From Emcibacteraceae bacterium (GTDB taxonomy: Bacteria > Pseudomonadota > Alphaproteobacteria > Sphingomonadales > Emcibacteraceae), in the NCBI GenBank assembly GCA_016763335.1, contig JAESUD010000205.1, positions 1 to 9,369 on the forward strand: a stretch of DNA of 9,369 nt. The letters run 5' to 3'. The notes under the pieces are model-generated. The model saw nothing but the letters and a program-made list of their open reading frames with translations, was not told where the DNA came from and ran no database searches. This document shows positions 1-7,088 of the stretch, piece after piece. Both the position numbers and the translations under genes were made by a program. Numbering within the stretch: position 1 is the first letter of the stretch; every line of letters starts with the position of its first letter.

Positions 1-2
1 AA

Positions 3-353
3 TGGACATGGAATGATGAAGACGGCATGATCCCCCTTGGCCGAGAAGGTGGCTCAACACACAGCATAAAAAGATTTAATAACTTGATTAGTGCCGTTGA
101 AGGGTATGCGTTAAATTTAAATACTCACCCCGCTTACAAAGATTTTCGAACAGAACGTCGTAAAATTTCAGTTTACGAAAAAATAGAAGTCAGCGAAGAT
201 TTGTTATTCACCCTGCTTTATTATTCAGAGCTTGGATTTGAATATATTGATAATCTAAACAACATAATTCGTATTAATAAATTGCAGAGTTATGATAACG
301 TCAAATTAAAGAAAAACTCGTATCAAGATCTTAGATTAAACCCAATTCCTTAA
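3..353 (+). CDS. 3' end of an unrecognised protein gene (partial)
   Basis: The frame is open from the first complete codon of the window and ends at TAA 351-353. The residues before the first ATG (position 27) read WTWNDEDG, which looks like ordinary protein, and there is no good ribosome binding site before that ATG. I therefore take this as the C-terminal ~116 residues of a gene that begins outside the window. The visible part is mixed and hydrophilic (lysine-, asparagine- and tyrosine-rich), with no signal peptide, membrane segment or cysteine motif, and I do not recognise the family. Its last 23 bases overlap the 3' end of the convergent DUF1489 gene, and no hairpin terminator separates them. 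A separate 108-residue protein starting at ATG 27 cannot be excluded. Confidence 0.55.
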   Translation, partial: WTWNDEDGMIPLGREGGSTHSIKRFNNLISAVEGYALNLNTHPAYKDFRTERRKISVYEKIEVSEDLLFTLLYYSELGFEYIDNLNNIIRINKLQSYDNVKLKKNSYQDLRLNPIP

Positions 354-750
354 GCTCGCTTCTTAACTCAGGCGGAATATCCTGTATTTTGCTGTCTTTC
401 GAGAGATCATCAGGTGCTGAGCTTTTCTCAAGATACCGCCAACCCTGAAATGCCCGTCGTGGCTGATTTTCAGTTAAGTGTAACTCTTTATCCATCATAA
501 TCATGCACTTGGTACCGCTTTCAGTCTTAACATCCTCAAGACCGATAATCCGTTGCCGCACCAGAACTTGGCCTTTAATTACCCAATAAAGTGAACCACC
601 GCTTAACACTTCTTTTGCGCGTCTCGGTTTAAATCTTGTAATGTGAAAATTATAATCCTTACCATGATTTCTCGGATCTTTTTTGCGCGATTCTATGAGG
701 TGTTCAACACTATCTACCCCGACACATAATTTAATAATATTAACGGTCAT
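331..750 (-). CDS. DUF1489 family protein
   Basis: This 139-residue protein matches the alphaproteobacterial DUF1489 family as I remember it. It opens with the hallmark IIKLCVGVDSVEHL (residues 5-18), has a central GGSLYWVIKGQVLVRQRI block (51-68), then PRRAFQGWRYL (97-107), and a tail PPELRSELKELGLI. The length is normal for the family. There is no signal peptide or membrane segment, so it is probably cytoplasmic; no biochemical function is established to my knowledge. The ATG lies 3 bases after the mgtE stop and has no clear Shine-Dalgarno sequence of its own, so it is probably translated by coupling to mgtE on one mRNA. Its 3' end overlaps the convergent partial gene by 23 bases. Confidence 0.85.
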   Translation of the reverse strand: MTVNIIKLCVGVDSVEHLIESRKKDPRNHGKDYNFHITRFKPRRAKEVLSGGSLYWVIKGQVLVRQRIIGLEDVKTESGTKCMIMMDKELHLTENQPRRAFQGWRYLEKSSAPDDLSKDSKIQDIPPELRSELKELGLI

Positions 751-753
751 TTT

Positions 754-2148
754 TTATAAAAGCACCACCGACGCAAGCCAGAGAAAAGAAAAGAAACCAA
801 CCACATCCGTAATCGTCGTCACAAATATACTGCTGGCAAGTGCTGGGTCGATGTCCATTTTATCAAGAGCTATTGGAATAAGTATTCCGGCAAGCCCGGC
901 CATAACCATATTAATAATCATCGCCGTTGCCATAACCCCACCGAGCGGCATACTATCAAACCATACCCATGAAAGGCCGCCAATAATTATCGCGATTATC
1001 ACGCCATTAACCAGCGCAATGGAAAATTCTTTAAAAACAATTCTTTTTACATTCGACGATGTCAGGTCACGGGTAGCAATCGCCCGGACGGTTACCGTCA
1101 TAGTTTGGGTACCAGCATTGCCCCCCATTGACGCAACAATCGGCATAAGCACAGCAAGGGCAACCATCTGTTCAATTGTTGCATCAAATGCCGCAATCAC
1201 CATAGAAGCAAGAATGGCAGTTGCCAAATTAACAATAAGCCATATAACACGGTTTTTTGAGGCCTCGAGTATACTTTCAGTAATATCTGTTTCATGAACC
1301 CCCGCCATACGCATCAAATCTTCTTCGGCTTCCTCTTCGATCACGTCAACAACATCATCCACTGTAATTACACCGATCAAACGACCGCTATCATCAACAA
1401 CCCCCATTGAGGTCAAATCATATTGTCTGAATAAATATGCTACTTCTTCCTGGTCCATATCAACAGGAACGATGGTCGGGTCCTCGTCCATAATATCACT
1501 GATCAACCGATCACTATCACTACGGACAATTTTATTAAGCGCGGCGGTTCCGATGGGGTGATGCATGGGATCAACGATAAAAACCAGATGAAACTCATCC
1601 GGCAAATCTTCATCCGTCCTAAAATAATCAATGACGGCACCAACCGTCCAGCGACCTGGTACAGAAACAAGGGTTCTTTGTAATAATCGACCTGCGCTGT
1701 CTTCGGGAAATGAAAGGCCTTCTTCAACAACAATCCGGTCTTCATCTGATAGTGCATCGATAATTTTACGCTGATCTTCCGCGTCCATATCTTCCAAAAC
1801 ATGAACGGCATCATCACTTTCCATTTGGGTGATGGCACGGGCAACGTCTTCGTCGTCCATTTCGGTGATCACATGATCAAGCGCGCGGTCATCAAGCTCG
1901 GACAAAACCTCTGGTTCCATATCCGAACCGATAAAGGACGTCAGTGCTTTACGGTGATATCCATTAAGCTGTTCAAAAACATCGGCAACGTCAGCACTAT
2001 GGAGCGGTTCTAGCAGGAAAATTATTTGATTTTTATCTTCAATTTCGAGCGCGTGAATAATCTCTGCCACCAGTTCCGGTGAAACTGGTAACACATCATC
2101 CAAATTACTTTCGCTCTCAGAGGCTTTTTTTTCGCTTGTTATGGTCAT
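754..2148 (-). CDS. mgtE: Magnesium transporter MgtE
   Basis: MgtE is a homodimeric inner-membrane Mg2+ channel whose cytosolic domains sense Mg2+ and gate the pore. The 464 residues show the standard order: an acidic helical N domain (about 25-150, with repeated DDED/MDDED stretches), two CBS motifs (about 155-275, containing VIDYFRTDEDLPDEF and GRLIGVITVDDVVDVI), a connecting helix, and about five membrane segments (from ~300 to the end). The pore signature MPIVASMGGNAGTQT is at 335-349. D448 in TTITDVVGF corresponds to the Mg2+-selectivity aspartate of Thermus MgtE. Length is typical. The ATG at 2148 is preceded by AGGGA with six bases between. It is the first gene of a two-gene unit with DUF1489 and is divergent from the aminotransferase. 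Confidence 0.95.
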   Translation of the reverse strand: MTITSEKKASESESNLDDVLPVSPELVAEIIHALEIEDKNQIIFLLEPLHSADVADVFEQLNGYHRKALTSFIGSDMEPEVLSELDDRALDHVITEMDDEDVARAITQMESDDAVHVLEDMDAEDQRKIIDALSDEDRIVVEEGLSFPEDSAGRLLQRTLVSVPGRWTVGAVIDYFRTDEDLPDEFHLVFIVDPMHHPIGTAALNKIVRSDSDRLISDIMDEDPTIVPVDMDQEEVAYLFRQYDLTSMGVVDDSGRLIGVITVDDVVDVIEEEAEEDLMRMAGVHETDITESILEASKNRVIWLIVNLATAILASMVIAAFDATIEQMVALAVLMPIVASMGGNAGTQTMTVTVRAIATRDLTSSNVKRIVFKEFSIALVNGVIIAIIIGGLSWVWFDSMPLGGVMATAMIINMVMAGLAGILIPIALDKMDIDPALASSIFVTTITDVVGFFSFLWLASVVLL

Positions 2149-2169
2149 CTATATTCCCTGAACTTATTA

Positions 2170-2200
2170 AATATATCGTCTTAAATGCTTTTAAGGTCAA
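2170..2200 (-). promoter_or_regulatory. Candidate sigma-70 promoter of mgtE
   Basis: On the minus strand TTGACC (plus 2195-2200, 5 of 6 to the -35 consensus) is followed by TATATT (plus 2170-2175, 5 of 6) at a long 19-base spacing, or by GATATA (2172-2177) at 17 bases. Transcription would start only ~15-20 bases before the mgtE ATG, leaving no room for a leader riboswitch. Inference from consensus only. Confidence 0.35.
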
Positions 2201-2310
2201 GAAGTTAAATACGCTTGAGAACAATTTTAAAGATATAGACTTCCATTGAGGATTAAGATGAATTAAGTTTCAGTATATTTAAACTATTAATTTCAGGAAA
2301 GTTTTTTACC

Positions 2311-3426
2311 GTGCAATCTTTTAATCCTCCCAAAAGAACCCTCATGGGTCCCGGCCCTTCCGATGTTTCCACGCGTGTACTTGAAGCAATGGCCCGTCCG
2401 ACCATTGGCCATCTTGACCCGGCATTTCAAACATTGATGGATGAAATTAAAGAACTGCTGAGATATGCATTCAAAACTGAAAACAAGCTTACTTTTCCGG
2501 TCTCCGCACCGGGGTCTGCCGGTATGGAAACATGTTTTGCCAACCTTGTGGAACATGGTGACAAAGTAATCGTTTGCGTCAACGGTGTGTTTGGCACACG
2601 GATGGTAGAAAATGTTACACGCTGCGGCGGAGAAGCTGTTGTCATTAATGATGACTGGGGCACACCTGTTTCACTTGATAAAGTTGACGCCGCATTAAAA
2701 GCCAATCCTGATACTAAAATTGTTGCTTTTGTCGCCGCAGAAACATCAACCGGTGTTGCTTCTGATACAAAAGCATTATGTAAGCTCGCTCATGAATATG
2801 ACTGCATTACCATTGTTGATGCCGTTACTTCGCTTGGTGGCTCAGAACTTGACGTAGATGGCTGGAATATTGATGCTATATATTCTGGTTCACAAAAATG
2901 TCTTTCCTGCCCGCCGGGACTTTCGCCGGTAAGCTTTAACGAACGTGCGATTGAGAAAATCAAAAACCGCGATAAACCGGTTCAAAGCTGGTTCATGGAC
3001 CTTAACCTTGTCATGGGATATTGGGACGGCACAGGCGGCAGGTCATATCACCACACTGCCCCGGTAAATGCCATGTATGCCCTTCATGAAAGCTTGCTCA
3101 TTCTAAAAGAAGAAGGCCTTGAAAATTCTTGGAAACGTCATACGGATATGTCCGCTAAACTGCGGCAAGGTTTTGCTGACATGGGCATAAAGTATCTCGT
3201 TGATGAAAAATACGCTCTGCCACAACTCAACACCATCATCATTCCGGATCATATAACCGATGAAGCAGCGATCCGCACAAAACTGCTCAACGACCATAAT
3301 CTTGAAATCGGTGCCGGTCTTGGCGCGCTATCCGGCAAAGTCTGGCGTGTCGGTCTTATGGGCCATAGTGCCTGCCAAGCAAACATCGATAAATGTTTAA
3401 CCGCTTTTAAGGCAGTAATGAATTAA
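2311..3426 (+). CDS. Alanine/serine-glyoxylate aminotransferase family (class V, PLP)
   Basis: This PLP enzyme is expected to move an amino group from alanine or serine to glyoxylate, giving glycine and pyruvate or hydroxypyruvate, in the cytoplasm. It is 371 residues long and aligns along its whole length with the AGXT/serine-glyoxylate group from memory: [10 protein letters not shown] (11-20), GTRMV (95-99), [10 protein letters not shown] (168-177; D170 contacts the pyridine nitrogen), [12 protein letters not shown] (192-203; K196 is the Schiff-base lysine), YHHTAPV (246-252) and [10 protein letters not shown] (343-352; R346 binds the substrate carboxylate). Start is GTG 2311, preceded by AGGAAA (2295-2300) with ten bases between; an ATG at 2344 would cut into the conserved N terminus. 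It stands alone, divergent from mgtE. The amino donor cannot be fixed from sequence, so I give no symbol. Confidence 0.9.
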   Translation: MQSFNPPKRTLMGPGPSDVSTRVLEAMARPTIGHLDPAFQTLMDEIKELLRYAFKTENKLTFPVSAPGSAGMETCFANLVEHGDKVIVCVNGVFGTRMVENVTRCGGEAVVINDDWGTPVSLDKVDAALKANPDTKIVAFVAAETSTGVASDTKALCKLAHEYDCITIVDAVTSLGGSELDVDGWNIDAIYSGSQKCLSCPPGLSPVSFNERAIEKIKNRDKPVQSWFMDLNLVMGYWDGTGGRSYHHTAPVNAMYALHESLLILKEEGLENSWKRHTDMSAKLRQGFADMGIKYLVDEKYALPQLNTIIIPDHITDEAAIRTKLLNDHNLEIGAGLGALSGKVWRVGLMGHSACQANIDKCLTAFKAVMN

Positions 3427-3444
3427 GCCCTTGCAACGAATGAT

Positions 3445-3511
3445 ATAAAATAGTAACGTCCATATACTATAGGATGAATTATTTATAAGTTTACACAACA
3501 TAAAATAGTAA
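3445..3511 (+). repeat. Two direct copies of ATAAAATAGTAA upstream of the DUF3015 gene
   Basis: ATAAAATAGTAA occurs at 3445-3456 and again at 3500-3511, 55 bases apart start to start, in the 97-base gap between the aminotransferase and the DUF3015 gene. The second copy runs into the ribosome binding site AAGGA. I see no convincing -35/-10 pair here, so the promoter of the DUF3015 gene is not located. Confidence 0.5.
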
Positions 3512-3523
3512 GGATTATTAACT

Positions 3524-4018
3524 ATGCTTAAAAAATACATTATAATTTTAAGTCTGGGTATCATAGGAATAACTTCAACAGCCCAATCTCAAGAACTCAA
3601 TGCTTGGAAGCATTGCGGTATTGGGGCAATGGTTTGGGGAGAAAAAGAAACTGGTGCAATCATTTCAAATGTTATTTGGGATCTTGGAACAACCGCTTTA
3701 ACTTCACAAGTATCTTCACCTGAAACATGTGAAGGAGCTCCAGCGCAAACGGCTATGTTTATTAATGAATCATATGATAAACTAGCAGAAGAAACAGCTT
3801 CTGGTAAAGGTGAACATCTTACTGCAATGATGGACATATTACAGTGTGACGTTTCAGCAAGAAATAAGTTTGTAACAGCTATTCGTGCGGACTTTTCAAC
3901 AGCACTAGCAAAGAATGATACACCAATTACGGATAGAACCGCTAGAGCGGAACAATATTTTAATATTGTTGACGCTCACTTTAAAACAGGTTTTAAACAA
4001 TATTGTAACGCAATATAA
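3524..4018 (+). CDS. DUF3015 family secreted/periplasmic protein
   Basis: The 164-residue protein begins with a signal peptide (lysines at 3-4, hydrophobic 5-16, probable cleavage near STA-Q at 20/21). The mature part has the traits I associate with DUF3015: HCGIGAMVW (30-38), ISNVIWDLGTTALTS (47-61) and YDKLAEETASGKGEHLTAM (84-102). Four cysteines (31, 69, 108, 161) could form two disulfides in the periplasm. The function of the family is unknown. The ATG is well supported by AAGGA (3510-3514). An intrinsic terminator begins 16 bases after the stop codon, and the DUF4105 gene follows on the same strand; I recall these two families as frequent neighbours. Base composition is more AT-rich than the aminotransferase upstream. 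Confidence 0.75.
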   Translation: MLKKYIIILSLGIIGITSTAQSQELNAWKHCGIGAMVWGEKETGAIISNVIWDLGTTALTSQVSSPETCEGAPAQTAMFINESYDKLAEETASGKGEHLTAMMDILQCDVSARNKFVTAIRADFSTALAKNDTPITDRTARAEQYFNIVDAHFKTGFKQYCNAI

Positions 4019-4034
4019 AATCACCAGTCATTTT

Positions 4035-4060
4035 TAGGGGGCTTTTTAGCCCCCTATTTT
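4035..4060 (+). terminator. Intrinsic terminator between the DUF3015 and DUF4105 genes
   Basis: A perfect 9-bp stem (TAGGGGGCT at 4035-4043 pairing with AGCCCCCTA at 4048-4056), a TTTT loop, and a T-rich tail (4057-4060, TTTT, then ATT). A run of five T just before the stem would allow weak function on the other strand too. It ends only about 12 bases before the ATG of the next gene. Confidence 0.85.
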
Positions 4061-4068
4061 ATTAGAGA

Positions 4069-5985
4069 ATGAAGCTATTCGTGTTTAGATTAAAAATATA
4101 TTCTGTTATTTTTTTATCAAGTATTTCCTTTAATTCTTACAATGTATTTTGCCAAGAAATCGATCAAGCTGAATACTTAATTAAACAATCAGAAGCCAAA
4201 CAATTATCATTGTCTCAAGAATGGCACAAATTATTACATTATAAATCTTCTAAAACTAAAACTATCAGCGACGTTAAGTCCGATGATTTCTTTTTTAGCG
4301 ACAATGGAAGGTTTGACAGTAAATCAGAGTTGCACGACACTATAAAAGCAATGCTTGATCAAAAATTTATAGGGAATAATCATGCCCAGTGCCGTTTTCC
4401 TGCCCGCTATAAATGGTTAAAAAACAATCTACAATGGCCAGAGGAAAATTTATTTGATAGCTCAGAATGCGTCGATTATAATAAGTGGAAAATGAAAGAT
4501 AACATTAAGAGTATCAGTCTTATTTTTGCATCAGGTCATTTAAGTAATCCCGCATCATTTTATGGTCATATGCTCTTAAAGTTTAATAGCAAGAATGAAC
4601 AAAATGAATTAAGTTTACTGGATTCAAGCTTAAATTATGGGGCTGTACCACCAGAGAACGAAAACGCATTTATTTATGTAGTTAAAGGTCTCACAGGTGG
4701 TTACAATGCCTCTTTTACAAATCAACAATTTTATCGATATAACCATACCTACGCTGAAAATGATTTGCGTGATTTATGGAATTATGAATTAGATCTTTCT
4801 CAAAACCAGATAAACCTTCTTATTGATCATTCCTGGGAATTACTTGGTCAAGAATTCACATATTATTTTTTAAAACAAAACTGTGGATACAGAATGGCTG
4901 AACTTCTTAATATGGTTATTGAGGAGCCATTATTGCCTACGGCAAAAAACTGGGCAATGCCTTCAGATTTGTTATCAAAGCTTGTAAACGAAACAAATCA
5001 TGGCAAAAAATTAATAAAAAAAATAACCCTCATCAAATCGCGACAGAATTCGTTTAGAGATAAATTTGCATTACTTTCGGACGAAGAAAAACAAGCCGTA
5101 TCAAAATTCATCTTTAACAAGGATTTGGGAAATTTACCGTCTATTTTGGAAAATGAAATAAATTCAAATAAAAAAGTTATTGATACATTACTTGATTACT
5201 ATGCTTTTTCATTAACTAAGAAGAAAGCCGATCGTACAGACATTGAAACAAGAAGACGGTTTATATTATTAAGTCGGCTAAAATTAGATACTAAAGATAT
5301 AGAATGGCCAAGTAGTATTCCAAAATCACCCCCACATGAAAGCCAAAACTCAAGCCTGCTACAGACAAGCTTAGTACATAATAACAAATTAGGTACAGGA
5401 ATTGAACTGCGTTTTCGTGGTGCTTATTATGACTACTTATCTAACAATTCAGGACGTTCACCTTTCACCCAAATGTCGATGCTTGATTTAACAATGATAT
5501 ATCAACAAAATAAAATTTCACTCAAACAACTAGATTTAATTCATGTAGAAACTTTAAATATTTCTCCGACTAGATTACCAGAAGATGAGGCATACGCCTG
5601 GAAAGTTAAAGCGGGTGTAAAAAAACAAAATTTAAGCTGCGAAGGTTGCCTTCATGGTTATATTTCCGGTGGTATCGGCAAAGGATATTTACTGAATAAA
5701 AAATCTGCAATATATGTGATGATTACAGGTGAAGCGAATGTCTTCGGTGAGAAAACATTACAATTAAATACAGGTGCGACAGCAGGCTTCATAACTGGTT
5801 ACAATGATTGGTGGAAAAGTCACCTTGAATTTGGTATTCAAAAATCGGTTACCAGCAGCCAAAAATTAAGAAAAATCATTTCCTGGGAAAATCGTTTTTC
5901 AACTTCAAAATGGTGGGATGTCCGCTTAAAAGTAAAATATGACAAAGCCACAGAAATTCAAATTAAGACCGGATACTATTGGTAA
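4069..5985 (+). CDS. DUF4105 (Lnb N-terminal-like) protein with C-terminal outer-membrane barrel-like region
   Basis: This 638-residue protein has a signal peptide (basic start, hydrophobic 10-20, cleavage near 28). A first region (~30-140) contains AQCRFPARYKWL (106-117) and paired cysteines C108/C134. The DUF4105 core follows (~148-310), with ASGHLSNPASFYGHMLLKF (154-172) and LKQNCGYRMAELL (268-280). The order His (H157/H167) before Cys (C272) resembles circularly permuted NlpC/P60-LRAT thiol enzymes. From memory, Pfam renamed this domain after Lnb, the Bacteroides lipoprotein N-acyltransferase. Residues ~430-638 alternate as beta strands and end in GYYW, as outer-membrane barrels often do. 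Substrate is unknown. The ATG lacks a good ribosome binding site; GTG 4081, which keeps the signal peptide, is an alternative start. It lies directly behind a terminator and just upstream of lipoprotein genes. Confidence 0.8.
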   Translation: MKLFVFRLKIYSVIFLSSISFNSYNVFCQEIDQAEYLIKQSEAKQLSLSQEWHKLLHYKSSKTKTISDVKSDDFFFSDNGRFDSKSELHDTIKAMLDQKFIGNNHAQCRFPARYKWLKNNLQWPEENLFDSSECVDYNKWKMKDNIKSISLIFASGHLSNPASFYGHMLLKFNSKNEQNELSLLDSSLNYGAVPPENENAFIYVVKGLTGGYNASFTNQQFYRYNHTYAENDLRDLWNYELDLSQNQINLLIDHSWELLGQEFTYYFLKQNCGYRMAELLNMVIEEPLLPTAKNWAMPSDLLSKLVNETNHGKKLIKKITLIKSRQNSFRDKFALLSDEEKQAVSKFIFNKDLGNLPSILENEINSNKKVIDTLLDYYAFSLTKKKADRTDIETRRRFILLSRLKLDTKDIEWPSSIPKSPPHESQNSSLLQTSLVHNNKLGTGIELRFRGAYYDYLSNNSGRSPFTQMSMLDLTMIYQQNKISLKQLDLIHVETLNISPTRLPEDEAYAWKVKAGVKKQNLSCEGCLHGYISGGIGKGYLLNKKSAIYVMITGEANVFGEKTLQLNTGATAGFITGYNDWWKSHLEFGIQKSVTSSQKLRKIISWENRFSTSKWWDVRLKVKYDKATEIQIKTGYYW

Positions 5986-5988
5986 ATT

Positions 5989-6044
5989 AAGCGCTATTTG
6001 GATTATCTTACGTTTAATTAATTTATACTAAGATTAAAGCGCTA
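5989..6044. repeat. Repeated AAGCGCTA motif with imperfect hairpin between convergent genes
   Basis: AAGCGCTA occurs at 5989-5996 and 6037-6044; its core AGCGCT is palindromic. Between the copies, ATCTTA (6005-6010) can pair with TAAGAT (6029-6034 region), so the whole stretch could fold into an interrupted stem. No T-run follows on either strand, so I do not call it a terminator. It fills the gap between the convergent DUF4105 and lipoprotein genes. Confidence 0.35.
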
Positions 6045-6093
6045 AAATATAAATGCGTATATTTTATGTTTTTAAACTTTTACTACTATCTAT

Positions 6094-6663
6094 TTATGGA
6101 GTATTTGAATCAAGTTTACCCGATTTAGACCTAGTGATAAGATCAGTTATAAAACTTGAGATATTCTCCCTGATCGCTCCTTCATTCGCCAATTGAAGTC
6201 TTTTCACTGCCATAAAAGAATCGCCAAATGCTGCGGTATATTCATTATTAATGACTTCATCAAAAATAATTTTCTGAGATTTTACATCCATCAATTCATA
6301 TTTTACCGTAGATTTAACTGTCAAACTTAACCCGAATAGCGGTTGTTTCACTTCTACCAACTCAGCCGTTAATTTATACTTTGCTTCATCAATGGAAAAC
6401 ATTGCATGTGCCTTTAGTGTATTCAACAAAGCCTGTTCAAATTCCACATCACCAACTTCAGAAGTCCACAGAGGATTAGTTTTTTGCCCCCCGGAAACTT
6501 CGACAATTTTAACCGCTTGATATAGGGTGTTTTGTTCATTAATCATGGTATCTGGTGTTGCAGATACAATCATGGCATTCATGCGCGCACCAGAAGCACA
6601 TGCATTTAATATAAATACACTCGCGATAATTATTATCACTCTAAATAAACTAGTTTTTTTCAT
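6094..6663 (-). CDS. Putative lipoprotein, 189 residues, unnamed family
   Basis: A type II signal peptide is clear: KK at 2-3, a hydrophobic stretch 7-19 and lipobox LNAC with the acylated cysteine at C22. The +2 residue is alanine, which in enterobacteria would favour export to the outer membrane. The mature domain contains YQAVKIVEVSGGQKTNPLW (48-66), FEQALLNTLKAHAMF (75-89), YKLTAELVEVKQPLFGLSLT (96-115) and RLQLANEGAIRENI (155-168). This pattern looks like a conserved periplasmic alpha/beta lipoprotein family I have seen only as hypothetical, and I cannot name it. The ATG at 6663 has a strong GGGGGGA seven bases upstream and a well-formed promoter at 6697-6725. The gene is convergent with DUF4105 and divergent from the next lipoprotein. 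Confidence 0.8.
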   Translation of the reverse strand: MKKTSLFRVIIIIASVFILNACASGARMNAMIVSATPDTMINEQNTLYQAVKIVEVSGGQKTNPLWTSEVGDVEFEQALLNTLKAHAMFSIDEAKYKLTAELVEVKQPLFGLSLTVKSTVKYELMDVKSQKIIFDEVINNEYTAAFGDSFMAVKRLQLANEGAIRENISSFITDLITRSKSGKLDSNTP

Positions 6664-6684
6664 AAGAAAATCCCCCCAAATAAT

Positions 6685-6725
6685 TTGACTTATACAATTA
6701 TCACTTTAGCATCTACATAAGTCAA
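6685..6725. promoter_or_regulatory. Overlapping antiparallel promoters in a 9-bp inverted repeat
   Basis: TTGACTTAT (6685-6693) and ATAAGTCAA (6717-6725) form a perfect inverted repeat with a 23-base centre. Each arm contains a -35 hexamer TTGACT. Leftward, TTGACT (6720-6725) is followed after exactly 17 bases by GATAAT (plus 6697-6702), which would drive the gene ending at 6094. Rightward, TTGACT (6685-6690) is followed after 16 bases by TAGCAT (6707-6712), a weaker -10, which would drive the gene at 6747. The two promoters occupy the same DNA, so polymerase at one should block the other. The symmetric arms could also bind a dimeric regulator. Confidence 0.6.
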
Positions 6726-6746
6726 CTTTTAATTGAAGGGGTGTTT

Positions 6747-7088
6747 ATGAAGTTTTATATATTACTAATGTTAACTATTCTCTCTGCTTGTGGAGGTAGA
6801 CCAAAAAATATTATGGCAGAAAAACAAAATATAGACGAACAGATGACTTGCGTGCATATTTCAGGCGAACATGAAATGAATATAGCTAAAATTCAAGATA
6901 TTTCCAAGGAACGAAAATCTGAAAATGCAAACAATTTTGGATTACTATTAATTGCACCTTTATTTCTTGATTTAAGTAATACAGAAAAAGAAGAAATTAT
7001 AGCATTGCAGAATAGAAATTCTCGACTTGAACAACTGTCTCTTAAAAAAGAATGTAATATTTTTACCCCAACAATAGATGATGAATGA
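6747..7088 (+). CDS. Small putative lipoprotein (113 residues)
   Basis: A type II signal peptide runs from residue 1 to lipobox LSAC with the acylated cysteine at C15 (followed by GG). The mature part has a cysteine in MTCVHISGEH, then a short hydrophobic stretch with PLFLDLS, and a charged, probably coiled-coil helix containing EIIALQNRNSRLEQL, closing with KKEC. The PLF-D-L followed by an EKEEI-ALQ-RN helix reminds me of small conserved lipoproteins of unknown function. I chose ATG 6747, not GTG 6741, because the ribosome binding site AAGGGG (6736-6741) overlaps that GTG and sits five bases before the ATG. It is transcribed away from the preceding lipoprotein through a shared promoter and converges on the YajG-like gene. 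Confidence 0.72.
   Translation: MKFYILLMLTILSACGGRPKNIMAEKQNIDEQMTCVHISGEHEMNIAKIQDISKERKSENANNFGLLLIAPLFLDLSNTEKEEIIALQNRNSRLEQLSLKKECNIFTPTIDDE

Noticed and set aside
683..1297. A 204-codon open frame on the plus strand opposite mgtE
   Set aside because: It lies antisense to the conserved membrane part of mgtE, has a low-complexity Ile/Thr/Ala-rich translation typical of an antisense shadow, and no ribosome binding site.
1503..1844. Minus-strand open frame inside mgtE
   Set aside because: It is another frame of a well-conserved gene on the same strand, with no recognisable domain.
2149..2310. Possible Mg2+ riboswitch (M-box or similar) ahead of mgtE
   Set aside because: The best promoter leaves a leader of only about 15-20 bases, and I see no conserved riboswitch-like stems in the 162-base divergent region.
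2293..2705. Minus-strand open frames opposite the aminotransferase
   Set aside because: They are antisense to the conserved aminotransferase frame and show no domain or start signal of their own.
6741..6746. GTG 6741 as start of the small lipoprotein
   Set aside because: It overlaps the AAGGGG ribosome binding site that serves ATG 6747.
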